Below, in pieces: positions 1 through 10,235 of a DNA stretch of 36,895 bases (position 1 is the stretch's first letter; the number at the start of each line of letters is the position of its first letter). The notes beneath the pieces were generated by a model. It made no database searches. It saw only the letters and a program-made list of their open reading frames with translations, and was not told the DNA's origin. This DNA comes from Candidatus Hydrogenedentes bacterium UBA2224 (GTDB lineage: Bacteria > Hydrogenedentota > Hydrogenedentia > Hydrogenedentales > SLHB01). Made by a program: the position numbers and the translations under genes. The stretch spans positions 1-36,895 of the forward strand of contig DDYW01000117.1 of assembly GCA_002348185.1 (NCBI GenBank), in the 5' to 3' direction.

Positions 1-1045
1 GCTCGAGCAGCCGGTACTTCAGGTCGGGATGCCGGCGCAGCGTGCCCAGGCCGGAGCAGGGCGCATCCACCAGCACGCCGCCGAACCGGGGTCCAAACGG
101 CGGGCTGCCGCCGTCGGCCTGGATCAGGCGAATTCCGGGGCACCCCATCCGCCCGGCGTTTTCCCGAACCTGCCGGAGGCGCTCCGCACGAAGGTCGCAC
201 GCGGCAATCCGGGCGCCGCCTCCGGTCAGCGCCGCGAAGTGGGTGGTCTTTCCCCCCGGCGCGGCGCACAGATCCAATATCCATTCCCCGGCCGCGGGTT
301 CCATCAGATGCGGCGGGAGCATCGACGCCGGGTCCTGCATCATGAAATCCCCCTCCTGAAACCGCTTGCTGCGCGCGGGAGGCGGGCCTTCCGTGAACGT
401 GATCTCCTCGGGAACCGCCGTGCGTTTCTCCACGTGCACGCCGCTCTTGCGAAACGCGTCCATGACGGCTTCAGGACTCGTGCGCAGGGTGTTAACCCGG
501 GCGGAGACCGGCGCCTCAACGGAGGAGGCCCGGCCGAGGGCTACGGCGTCTTCCAGACCGTACGAGGCCACCCAGCGGTTGGCGAGCCAGTGTGGAATGG
601 AGTGCTCCACGCTCAGGCGTTCTACGGGGTCGCGAGGAAACGAAACGTCGTCGAGCTGCTGGGGCGCGCGCCGCAGTACGGCGTTGGTAAGGCGCGCCAC
701 CCCGACATGTCCCCGTTTCTTGGCCAGATCCACGGACGTGTGCACCAGGGCGGGGTGGGTCACCTGCCGGCAGAAGAGCGCCTGAAAAATGCCCATTCGC
801 AGCAAGGTGCGGATCGGTGCGGGCAGGTCCTCGAGCGGCTGTTTCAACAGCCCCCGGAGAACATGATCGCAGAGAATCTTGTGGCGGACGGTACCATACA
901 CCAACTGCGTGAAGAAGCGCCGTCCCCGGTCGCTCAGGGCTCGCCGGCGCAGGGTCTTGTCCAGCGAGGCGTCCAGGAACATCCCGCGTTCAAATACGCG
1001 CAGCAACGCTTCAATGGCGGCATCTCGGACGGGGTCGATTGGCAC
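1..1045 (-). CDS. rsmB: 16S rRNA (cytosine-C5)-methyltransferase RsmB, C-terminus cut by window edge
   Basis: Uses SAM to methylate C5 of a cytosine in 16S rRNA (C967 in E. coli). The translation starts with a NusB-like helical region (about residues 1-140) and continues into a Rossmann methyltransferase domain with the SAM motif LDLCAAPGGKTTH. The catalytic-loop motif DAPCSGLGTLRR lies about 75 bases from the window edge. The second conserved Cys motif (TCS, the nucleophile) would lie beyond position 1, so the gene is partial. I chose GTG at 1045: it lies 3 bases after the fmt stop, that stop is in the same frame, and the first ATG is about 18 codons further in and would remove part of the NusB-like domain. 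It is the last visible gene of ybaB-fmt-rsmB; fmt-rsmB (fmt-sun) adjacency is common in bacteria. Confidence 0.93.
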   Translation of the reverse strand, partial: MPIDPVRDAAIEALLRVFERGMFLDASLDKTLRRRALSDRGRRFFTQLVYGTVRHKILCDHVLRGLLKQPLEDLPAPIRTLLRMGIFQALFCRQVTHPALVHTSVDLAKKRGHVGVARLTNAVLRRAPQQLDDVSFPRDPVERLSVEHSIPHWLANRWVASYGLEDAVALGRASSVEAPVSARVNTLRTSPEAVMDAFRKSGVHVEKRTAVPEEITFTEGPPPARSKRFQEGDFMMQDPASMLPPHLMEPAAGEWILDLCAAPGGKTTHFAALTGGGARIAACDLRAERLRQVRENAGRMGCPGIRLIQADGGSPPFGPRFGGVLVDAPCSGLGTLRRHPDLKYRLLE

Positions 1046-1048
1046 GGC

Positions 1049-1981
1049 CTAGAGGTCCTCGAATCGTTCGCCCACCGGAATGGCGTGGCCGGCAAGGTAC
1101 TCCCGGACAGACATGGCGCGCTTCCCCGGCGCCTGCAGTGTCAGAATGGCCAGAGCGTTCTCTCCCGCGGCCACAATCACCCGGTCTTTCTCCACGGCGA
1201 CAACCGTCCCCGGAGGCTCAGCCCACGCTCCGTCCACGATTCGGGCCTCGTGGATCCGGTAGATGTCGCCCTTGAACCGGCAATGCGCAACGGGCCAGGG
1301 AACGGCTGCCCGCACGAGGTTGTGAATTTCCCGCGCGGAGCGCTCCCAGCGGATCTGGCCGTCGGCCTTCTCGAACATCCGGCAATACACGGCCTTCGAT
1401 GGGTCCTGCGGCGTGAAGCGGGCCGTCCCGGAGGCGACCAAGTCCACGCCGCGCACCAGGAGTTCCGCGCCTTTCTCCGCCAGACGGCCGGACAGCGTGA
1501 CCCAGGTGTCTTCGGGCTGGATGGGTTCCTCCTCCTGCAGCAGGATGTCCCCGGAGTCCATCTCAAGCGTCAGCCGCATGATGGTAACCCCCGTCACGTC
1601 ATCGCCGTTCAGCAGGGCGGTCCGGATGGGGGAGGGGCCGCGGTATTTTGGCAGAAGGCTCGGGTGCATGTTGAGATACCCGAGCCGCGGAACGTCGAGG
1701 ATGGGCTGTCTCAAAATGCGCCCGTATGCGGCGATCAGGCAGATGTCCGGGGCCTGCGCACGCAGCCAGGCCTCGAATGCGCCGTCATTGAGCTTCTCCG
1801 GCTGCACGACGGGGACCTGGTGTTCCTCCGCCCATACCTTTGCCGGAGGCGGCTCCAGTTTCTTGCCGCGGCCCTTCGGCCGGTCGGGCTGGCAGACCAG
1901 CGCCACCAGGCCGTGGGAGCGGGCCGTGGCCGCCAGCGAGGGCACGGCCAGTTCGGGGGTGCCAAAAAATACGACGCGCAC
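1049..1981 (-). CDS. fmt: Methionyl-tRNA formyltransferase
   Basis: Transfers a formyl group from 10-formyl-THF to Met-tRNAfMet for translation initiation in the cytoplasm. The 310 aa match the family length. The N-terminal formyltransferase domain (about 1-205) carries the catalytic set N104, H106 and D142 in LNMHPSLLPKYRG and MDSGDIL, equivalent to N106/H108/D144 of the E. coli enzyme. The C-terminal OB-like tRNA-binding domain (about 206-310) is complete. The start is GTG at 1981, directly after the TGA of the upstream ybaB gene (no gap), so translation is probably coupled. An rsmB reading frame follows 3 bases after its stop. The def gene that often accompanies fmt is not in this window. 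Confidence 0.97.
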   Translation of the reverse strand: MRVVFFGTPELAVPSLAATARSHGLVALVCQPDRPKGRGKKLEPPPAKVWAEEHQVPVVQPEKLNDGAFEAWLRAQAPDICLIAAYGRILRQPILDVPRLGYLNMHPSLLPKYRGPSPIRTALLNGDDVTGVTIMRLTLEMDSGDILLQEEEPIQPEDTWVTLSGRLAEKGAELLVRGVDLVASGTARFTPQDPSKAVYCRMFEKADGQIRWERSAREIHNLVRAAVPWPVAHCRFKGDIYRIHEARIVDGAWAEPPGTVVAVEKDRVIVAAGENALAILTLQAPGKRAMSVREYLAGHAIPVGERFEDL

Positions 1982-2317
1982 TCAGGTCAGCCCCGGTATG
2001 TCGATGCCGCCGGTAAGCTCCGTCATTCGGGACTTCACCAGGTCCTGCACCTGGCGAATGCCTTCGTTCACCGCGGCGGTGACCAGCGTCTCGAGCATTT
2101 CAACATCATTCGCATCGACCACTTCCGGTTCGATCGTCATCGATTGCAGCTCGAATTTCCCGTTCATGACGACCCGCACCATGCCGCCGCCCGCGGCGGC
2201 CTCGACGCGCTCGTCAGCAAGGCGTTCCTTGAGTTCCTCGATTTTCCCCTTCATCTCCATGGCATGCTTCAGCATGCCGCCGAGATTGCCCAGACCGCCG
2301 AATCCCTTGGGTAGCAC
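1982..2317 (-). CDS. YbaB/EbfC family nucleoid-associated DNA-binding protein
   Basis: Small dimeric DNA-binding protein of the YbaB/EbfC family, 111 aa, the usual length. The N-terminus is Gly/Met-rich (KGFGGLGNLGGMLKHAMEM), followed by an acidic/basic helix (about 20-37), a beta segment with GGGMVRVVMNGKFEL, and a C-terminal helix carrying MLETLVTAAVNEGIRQVQ, all typical of the family. Start GTG at 2317 has AGGAGG at 2322-2327, four bases upstream. The family usually sits between dnaX and recR; here it instead heads an operon with fmt and rsmB, which is an unusual neighbourhood. A promoter-like sequence with an inverted repeat lies about 65 bases upstream. Confidence 0.92.
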   Translation of the reverse strand: MLPKGFGGLGNLGGMLKHAMEMKGKIEELKERLADERVEAAAGGGMVRVVMNGKFELQSMTIEPEVVDANDVEMLETLVTAAVNEGIRQVQDLVKSRMTELTGGIDIPGLT

Positions 2318-2379
2318 AATGCCTCCTGTCCATCGAACGGATGCCCGCTCGCGTAGTGTCTATCGTTACGCCAGGCAGA

Positions 2380-2409
2380 AGTATACCTGCCTGCCGGACG
2401 GCGGGGCAA
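2380..2409 (-). promoter_or_regulatory. Probable sigma70-type promoter of ybaB-fmt-rsmB
   Basis: On the minus strand, TTGCCC (2404-2409), an 18-base spacer and TATACT (2380-2385) resemble -35 and -10 boxes. The start point would be near 2373, leaving a leader of about 55 bases before the ybaB GTG. The -10 box lies in the loop of an inverted repeat (2372-2378 with 2387-2393, CAGGCAG/CTGCCTG), which could be an operator. Prediction by eye only. Confidence 0.4.
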
Positions 2410-2440
2410 AACCTCCCGGCGCGTCCGCGCGCCCCTTCCG

Positions 2441-5400
2441 CTACGGCTGGCGAGGGAACTCATAGGCCCGTTCGCCTCGCGCAAGCGCGTCGCGCATCCG
2501 AAGTTCCTCCACGCCGCGCGTGGCGTAGCGCTGCTCGCGCAGAACGTCCTGCGGGGCGGGCTGGAACCCGGGCATATCGGCCCCGGGCGTCTTCGCCAGC
2601 GTCTGTCTGCCGACGTCGATAATCGCGAGGGCTTCGCGGTACACGGGCACCTCGGGACCGTCCAGCGCCTGGAGGCATGGGCTCCGTTCCGGGCGGTCGA
2701 AACTCAGCAGCGGTCCGGGGTTTGTCCGGCAGTCTGCCACTTGGCCGAAGGGGATGCCCGTCAATTCCTCCAACCGTTTGAGCTGATCGGCATCGAGCGG
2801 GCTTCGCCCGGCGAGGTTGTCGGGAAACGCGCTCGAATACACGGGGTAATACGGTCCATTCACGTCGATCCACGTCACCAGCCGTTCAAAACTCCCGGGA
2901 TCCATCTCGACATCGTGGTGCCCCTTCAGAAGGGTCGTGACAAGCGGGCTGGCATGCGAGCCCCACGAAAAGGCCTGCTGGATCTGCGCTGGACCGGCCC
3001 CGATCGCCTTGATATAGCCCTTGCGCCACAACTCCGTATACGACGTGTTGAAGGTGAGGGTCTTGTCGCCGCACAGCAGCAGTTTTTCACCCGCCTGCTT
3101 CCCGTAATCGTGGCAGGCCACGCAATACCGGTCGAGAACCGGCTGAACCTCGCTCAGATAGTTGAAAAACCGCGGCGGACCCTGCCACCCCGCCAGGACG
3201 CTGGGTTCCCGGCGGAACGCAAGGGGCATAGCCCGCTTTTCGAATGGAGCGGGGGGGGCCTGCCGGCGGTCGTCATGGCACCCCACGCACCCCGTGACTT
3301 CCCCGGGCTGCACCTGGGCCCCGCTGCGCATCGACTGCACCATCATGCCGCGTTCGTCCAGCAACTGGAAATAGACGAAGGCCCCGGCGGGCACTTCGAA
3401 ATACGCCGACCCGTCCGGCTCGACCGGCACCGTGCCCAGAATCCGCTTGTTGTTGAAATCGTGCCAGTTCATGGCGGGGGCTTCCTGCCCCTGGCCATTC
3501 CAGGACGCCGCGGTCCACGACCGCTTCTCGGGGGACTCCACCACGCGCAGGTATTTGACCGTTCCCCGTTCGACGCCGCTCATATGCGTACCCTCGTACA
3601 CGTCCATCACGTACAGGGCGCCGGGCTGGTCTTCAAAAGTCCTCCGGCATGGAATCGCGGGGGGCCGGGTCCGCGGTCCCAGAGGCATGGGATCAAAGCA
3701 CCCCGGCTCCTCGACATGCACCAGGACCTCGTTGCCAAAGGTGTCCAAAAGATAGAGTCCCATCAACTCGCCCGCGCCCGCCGTTCTCGAACACAGGAAG
3801 AACGCGTCATCCAGCGGATAGGGATCCTCGTATTTCGGGTTCACCTGTGTGAACAGGTCAAAGCCGTAGTGCTCGGGGCTGCCGGGGTCTCCCGGCCCGA
3901 CCAGGTTGATCGCATCGGCCGGCCACGTCTGCACCACCGGCGGGCGGTTATCCATCCCCAGCCGCCGGTCGATGATCGCCAGCGCACCCCAGGGCCGGTC
4001 GTGGCACGACCCGAAGACGCACACGGCGCGCTGCGTCCCCGGAATCGGGCGGGCATCTATCACGGCGCCCGGCGACCAGGTGTTGTTTCCCCAGTACACC
4101 GCATGGTTGGTGCCGTCCGGATTGACCGTCCAGAGCCCCTGGGCGTCGCCGAAGTTGCGGTCTACATACTCCCAACGGTTGTACAGGATGCGCCCGTCAG
4201 GAAGCAGGGCCCCGTGACCTTCGAAAAGCGTGCTCTTGCCGATCTGGTGGATGTTCGCGCCGTCCGGGCCCATGCGGAACAGGTTGGCCATGATATGCCG
4301 GTTGCACATGCAGTACTTGGGCTCGCGGGTCGATGAGAACGCGATGGCGTCGTCGGGCAGGTACAGCGGATCGATGTCTGAAATCGGCTGCGCGTGTGTG
4401 CGTTGCTGCAGCCCCGATCCGTCCGCGTTGACCTCGTAAATGTGGTACCCGTCGTTCTTGTCCTTGCGCATCGAGAAGACAATGCGCGTGCCGTCGAAAT
4501 GCACGTCCGGATCGCGAATGATGCCTTCCGGCGCCTCGACGAGAGTAGAAACGTGTCCGTCGCGGGCGAAATCGATGGTCTTGAGAGCGCCGCCGCCTTC
4601 AAAACTGGCTTCGTTGATCTCGTTCACCTGGAACATGGTCGCGGTGTTCTGGTGGTCCGGACGGTACTGTTTCCGCGTCACGAACAGCAGGGGGCGGGAG
4701 CGGAGAAGCGGGTGCGCCAGCAAGGCGCGGCGCCGGAGTTCGTCCGCGGAGGCTCTCAGGTCCCGGGCCTGCCGAAGGGCCTCCTCACCGGCGGCAGCGG
4801 TCCGCAGACGCTCGAACGCGTCCGCCAGCGCCGCCGCCTGCTGAAGACACTCGCTCCCCACCGGATAGGCATCGCCGTAACGCGCCGCCAGGGCTTCGAC
4901 CGCCGCGTTCAATGGCTCCAGGCGGCACGCGTCAAGTTCACTCGCGATGGCCCCTTGAATGAGGGCAAGATCGATGTCGGCGAAGCGCTGTGCCGTGGCC
5001 GCCTCGTCGAGCACGCCCTGCGCGCTGAAATCGTCAAAGGTGACATGTCCCCAGCCGCCCTGATTGCGATCTACAATGCGTAGAAAACACTTCTGACCCA
5101 CCAGATGCGGCGCGTTCCAGGTGCGGCGCACCATGACCTCGTTGTTGTCTCCGCCTGCCCTGAACTGCTCGCGGCCATCGAGCGTGCACAGCGCCACGTA
5201 CGTGTCGGCATGGGAGCCGCCGCCCGCCAGAAACGTCAGCTCCGGCGCGCTCAATTCGAACACCGGGGATTCGATGATCCCCGTGTAGGTGTCATTCGGG
5301 CGCTCCCCGTCTTGTTCGAGGGTTGAGAGGAACCATCTGCCCTGTTTGTTGTAGGGCTGGGCGGCGTTGTGAAACTCCGCGCGCTCGCTCACGAGCAGGC

Positions 5401-5566
5401 CGAAGCCGCCTTCGAGCACGCGCCACCCCTGCAGATCGCCCGTTTCGAAGTCAAAACGGAGGGTTCCATCCGGTTCCGCGGCGTAGGAAAACATCCCCGG
5501 CGCCGCGGCGAGGCAGCACAAAACAAAGATCCCCCAGCGTACGCGGAGCGGACAGCATATGCTCAT
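2441..5566 (-). CDS. Exported HzsA-related protein: PD40-like propeller with two c-type haem motifs
   Basis: Predicted secreted cytochrome-like protein of about 1041 aa; enzymatic role unknown. A signal peptide (about 1-30) ends near FSYAAEPDG. A beta-rich FDFETGDLQGW domain (about 35-185) and a helical stretch (190-285) precede a propeller-like region with PD40/TolB-type strands such as PDVHFDGTRIVFSMRKD (about 290-640). The C-terminal part has haem-binding CVGCH (760-764) and CVACH (815-819), the latter in LSEVQPVLDRYCVACHD, a setting common in planctomycete cytochromes. The architecture resembles the hydrazine synthase alpha middle-domain family, which is widespread outside anammox bacteria, so hydrazine synthesis should not be inferred. 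A further CX4CH sits at 516-522. The frame is open upstream to a TTG at 5644, but that would overlap the neighbouring gene and bury the signal peptide; ATG at 5566 is preferred. Confidence 0.82.
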   Translation of the reverse strand: MSICCPLRVRWGIFVLCCLAAAPGMFSYAAEPDGTLRFDFETGDLQGWRVLEGGFGLLVSERAEFHNAAQPYNKQGRWFLSTLEQDGERPNDTYTGIIESPVFELSAPELTFLAGGGSHADTYVALCTLDGREQFRAGGDNNEVMVRRTWNAPHLVGQKCFLRIVDRNQGGWGHVTFDDFSAQGVLDEAATAQRFADIDLALIQGAIASELDACRLEPLNAAVEALAARYGDAYPVGSECLQQAAALADAFERLRTAAAGEEALRQARDLRASADELRRRALLAHPLLRSRPLLFVTRKQYRPDHQNTATMFQVNEINEASFEGGGALKTIDFARDGHVSTLVEAPEGIIRDPDVHFDGTRIVFSMRKDKNDGYHIYEVNADGSGLQQRTHAQPISDIDPLYLPDDAIAFSSTREPKYCMCNRHIMANLFRMGPDGANIHQIGKSTLFEGHGALLPDGRILYNRWEYVDRNFGDAQGLWTVNPDGTNHAVYWGNNTWSPGAVIDARPIPGTQRAVCVFGSCHDRPWGALAIIDRRLGMDNRPPVVQTWPADAINLVGPGDPGSPEHYGFDLFTQVNPKYEDPYPLDDAFFLCSRTAGAGELMGLYLLDTFGNEVLVHVEEPGCFDPMPLGPRTRPPAIPCRRTFEDQPGALYVMDVYEGTHMSGVERGTVKYLRVVESPEKRSWTAASWNGQGQEAPAMNWHDFNNKRILGTVPVEPDGSAYFEVPAGAFVYFQLLDERGMMVQSMRSGAQVQPGEVTGCVGCHDDRRQAPPAPFEKRAMPLAFRREPSVLAGWQGPPRFFNYLSEVQPVLDRYCVACHDYGKQAGEKLLLCGDKTLTFNTSYTELWRKGYIKAIGAGPAQIQQAFSWGSHASPLVTTLLKGHHDVEMDPGSFERLVTWIDVNGPYYPVYSSAFPDNLAGRSPLDADQLKRLEELTGIPFGQVADCRTNPGPLLSFDRPERSPCLQALDGPEVPVYREALAIIDVGRQTLAKTPGADMPGFQPAPQDVLREQRYATRGVEELRMRDALARGERAYEFPRQP

Positions 5567-5621
5567 TGCAGAATTGCCCACCTGGTTCGGTTGCTGCCGG
5601 TTCTTTCCCCGGGCCGGTACA

Positions 5622-7172
5622 TCATTCCGACAGCCGGACGACAAGACTATCCCATCCTCCCGACGTGGATAGCGTCTGGGGGTGCTGGGAGTCCCGTCCC
5701 ACAGTCAGCGGCCCGGCAAATGCGCCCACCGCGAGGAACTCGCCGGGAAAATCCACGGACGGCATGCCCGCGACTCCCAAAACCATCTCGTCTTTCGTGC
5801 CTCCCCCGTGACACACGGAGAGCACCTTTCCGTCGGAAGAAAACCGCGCAACGAAGAGGTCCTGCACCCCAGCGGATACAACGTCGGTTTCTCCCGCCTC
5901 GCCTGGACCCAACGTGACGGTCCGGGTAAAGTATCCCCCCGCGACAAACGTGTCGTCTTCGCAGGCGCTGACCGCGTAGGCGACGGCCTCGCCCAGCGCC
6001 GCCGGCGCGCTTTTTACCCAGACCAGCGCCCCGTCTGCCGAGAACCGGGCGAAAAACGCATCCGTCGTGGAGCCCGCCGAAACGGTTTTTTGGTTGGGCT
6101 CGCCGTAACCAAACGTGGTCGTCCCCGAGAACCCGCCCACAACGAGACATCCCCCGTCGGGAAGGGCAGCGACGTCCAGCGCCGCGGTATCGCCCGTGCC
6201 GCCAATCTGCCGGAGCCACTTCCGGTTGCCGTAGAAGTCATATTTCACGACACAGGCATCCCGCGCCAGCGCCTTGGTGGCCGCGGCGTCCTTGAACTGG
6301 CCGTTGAGATACCCCACGGCGACGGTGCTTCCGTCAGGATACGCCGCGATGCCCATGCCGACATCGGTGCCCGTGCCGCCCTCGCTGCGCACCCAGTCCA
6401 GCGAACCGTCGTCATAAAACCGCGCGACGAAGAGGTCTTCGTCGCCGGCCGAGTTCAGCACCGTTTCGTTGGTCTCGGACACGCCGAAACCCGCCCGGGT
6501 CGTGTAATACCCCGTGACATACGCCGCGCCATCGGCCAGAGCGCTCACGTCGTTGGCTTCGTCATAGCTGTAGCCCCCGGCCCGCGTCGCAAACCGGAAT
6601 GTCCCGTCGAAATTGTACCGGGCCAGGAAGATGTCCAGGGGACCCGCGGCCGGCAGAATCGTCTGCACCGGATCCTGTTCACCAAACTGGGCATACAACG
6701 CATAGGCGCCGGCCACATAGACCGACCCGTCCGGCAGCGCCGCGACCCCATGGCCTTCGTCCAGTCCCGAGCCGCCGGCGGAGGTGACCCACGCCAGTCG
6801 CCCGTCCGGCCCATACTTCGCGAGAAAGATGTCGTTGTCGCCTTCCGAGACCCACGTGACCGGCTGCTGGGTGGATGGGCTGAATACGGCGCTCGAACTG
6901 TAGAACCCCGTCACGATGGAACTGCCGTCAAGCAGTACGGTTACCGCCTGCGCCGCATCGGCGGTGGGCCCGCCGGCCTTCTCCGCCCAGACCACGCCCA
7001 CCCGCACGGCTTCATCCGGGTCCGGCCCGTCGTCGTCTCCGTCGTCCGGGTCATCATCCGGGCCGTTGCCATCCCAGTGGTCGTAATCGTCCGGAATCAG
7101 AGGGCACCCGGTTCCCAGCACAAGTCCACACAGCAACGCGAGAATCAGCAGAAGCTCACTGGTCCGTTTCAT
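5622..7172 (-). CDS. Putative lipoprotein with SBBP-type beta-propeller repeats
   Basis: A 516-aa protein with a lipoprotein-like signal (hydrophobic 7-20, then GTGC with Cys23), so probably anchored to a membrane facing the periplasm or outside. Residues about 27-54 are a strongly acidic Asp-rich linker (DPDDGDDDGPDPDE), possibly calcium-binding. The rest is a series of repeats of about 50-60 aa with the pattern 'D-x-F-x-A-(R/K)-x-(G)-x-L-x-W', for example DIFLAKYGPDGRLAWV and DLFVARFYDDGSLDWV, each followed by a Gly-rich 'V-x-A-L-x-D-G-(S)-x-x-V-x-G-x-(F/Y)' segment. This is the SBBP (seven-bladed beta-propeller) pattern. ATG at 7172 follows GGAG. The HzsA-related gene begins 55 bases downstream on the same strand, so the two may be co-transcribed. 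Ligand and role are unknown. Confidence 0.85.
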   Translation of the reverse strand: MKRTSELLLILALLCGLVLGTGCPLIPDDYDHWDGNGPDDDPDDGDDDGPDPDEAVRVGVVWAEKAGGPTADAAQAVTVLLDGSSIVTGFYSSSAVFSPSTQQPVTWVSEGDNDIFLAKYGPDGRLAWVTSAGGSGLDEGHGVAALPDGSVYVAGAYALYAQFGEQDPVQTILPAAGPLDIFLARYNFDGTFRFATRAGGYSYDEANDVSALADGAAYVTGYYTTRAGFGVSETNETVLNSAGDEDLFVARFYDDGSLDWVRSEGGTGTDVGMGIAAYPDGSTVAVGYLNGQFKDAAATKALARDACVVKYDFYGNRKWLRQIGGTGDTAALDVAALPDGGCLVVGGFSGTTTFGYGEPNQKTVSAGSTTDAFFARFSADGALVWVKSAPAALGEAVAYAVSACEDDTFVAGGYFTRTVTLGPGEAGETDVVSAGVQDLFVARFSSDGKVLSVCHGGGTKDEMVLGVAGMPSVDFPGEFLAVGAFAGPLTVGRDSQHPQTLSTSGGWDSLVVRLSE

Positions 7173-7230
7173 GGCTCATATCTCCACATCGCGACGCCCA
7201 GGCCCCGTAACGGCGTACGCATGATTTTAC

Positions 7231-7258
7231 CCTATAGTAAGAGAAGCCGGTTTGGCAA
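7231..7258 (-). promoter_or_regulatory. Probable promoter of the SBBP lipoprotein gene
   Basis: Minus strand TTGCCA (7253-7258), 16-base spacer and TATAGG (7231-7236). It lies about 60 bases upstream of the ATG at 7172, in the 189-base gap between this gene and the divergent leuS. I found no equally good promoter for leuS in the gap. By eye only. Confidence 0.4.
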
Positions 7259-7361
7259 CTGTATCCGGAGGAAGACTGTATGCCTTCCGGGGGATATGTT
7301 ATAGTCGGTCTTTCTTTCGGGGTGATTTCACACAACCTATCGGTTTGGAGGCGCCTTTCAC

Positions 7362-9971
<2,610 letters not shown>

Positions 9972-10027
9972 CGCGCGAGTCCGACGGCCCGTTTCGTACC
10001 CGTCCGGCTCGTGGCGCGGGGCTTTTT
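9972..10027 (+). terminator. Probable intrinsic terminator after leuS
   Basis: Starting at the leuS stop, arms 9972-9987 and 10000-10018 can pair: an 11-bp stem with one G-U pair and one mismatch, then CGCGC pairing beyond a 3-base bulge. Five T residues follow at 10023-10027. The imperfect stem lowers the confidence. Confidence 0.5.
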
Positions 10028-10050
10028 GCCCTCCATGGAGCCGGGGAAAG

Positions 10051-10079
10051 TGGAAACCGCGGGCTCCAGCCGGTATGAT
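10051..10079 (+). promoter_or_regulatory. Probable promoter of the aldo/keto reductase gene
   Basis: TGGAAA (10051-10056), a 17-base spacer and TATGAT (10074-10079), 150 bases upstream of the chosen GTG and just after the leuS terminator. The position fits a new transcription unit. By eye only. Confidence 0.4.
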
Positions 10080-10222
10080 ACAGGCATTCCGTGCCGATGC
10101 TTCCCCCCGTACCTATGTGCCCGGCGGCGGAAACAGGCCGGCCCGGCGCCGCGCCGGTGAATCACTGGGTTCGAGGCATCAACGGTGCGAATGCCGTCTG
10201 CATCCTCGAAAAACCACCGAAA

Positions 10223-10228
10223 AAGGAG
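10223..10228 (+). promoter_or_regulatory. Ribosome binding site deciding the GTG start at 10236
   Basis: AAGGAG lies seven bases before GTG at 10236. The frame is open upstream to an ATG at 10185, but that would add 17 residues unlike the family N-terminus and has no comparable site. Confidence 0.7.
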
Positions 10229-10235
10229 TCCTTGC

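Noticed and set aside
29..2314. 761-codon plus-strand open frame
   Set aside because: It is the antisense of rsmB, fmt and ybaB. Its composition is Arg/Pro/His/Gly-rich with no motif, as expected for shadow frames in GC-rich DNA.
2441..5566. Hydrazine synthase, hence an anammox bacterium
   Set aside because: Only the propeller/haem architecture matches. No partner subunits or other anammox genes are present, and the family is common in non-anammox bacteria.
5567..5644. N-terminal extension of the HzsA-related protein to a TTG at 5644
   Set aside because: It would overlap the SBBP gene, has a rare start codon and would place 26 polar residues before the signal peptide.
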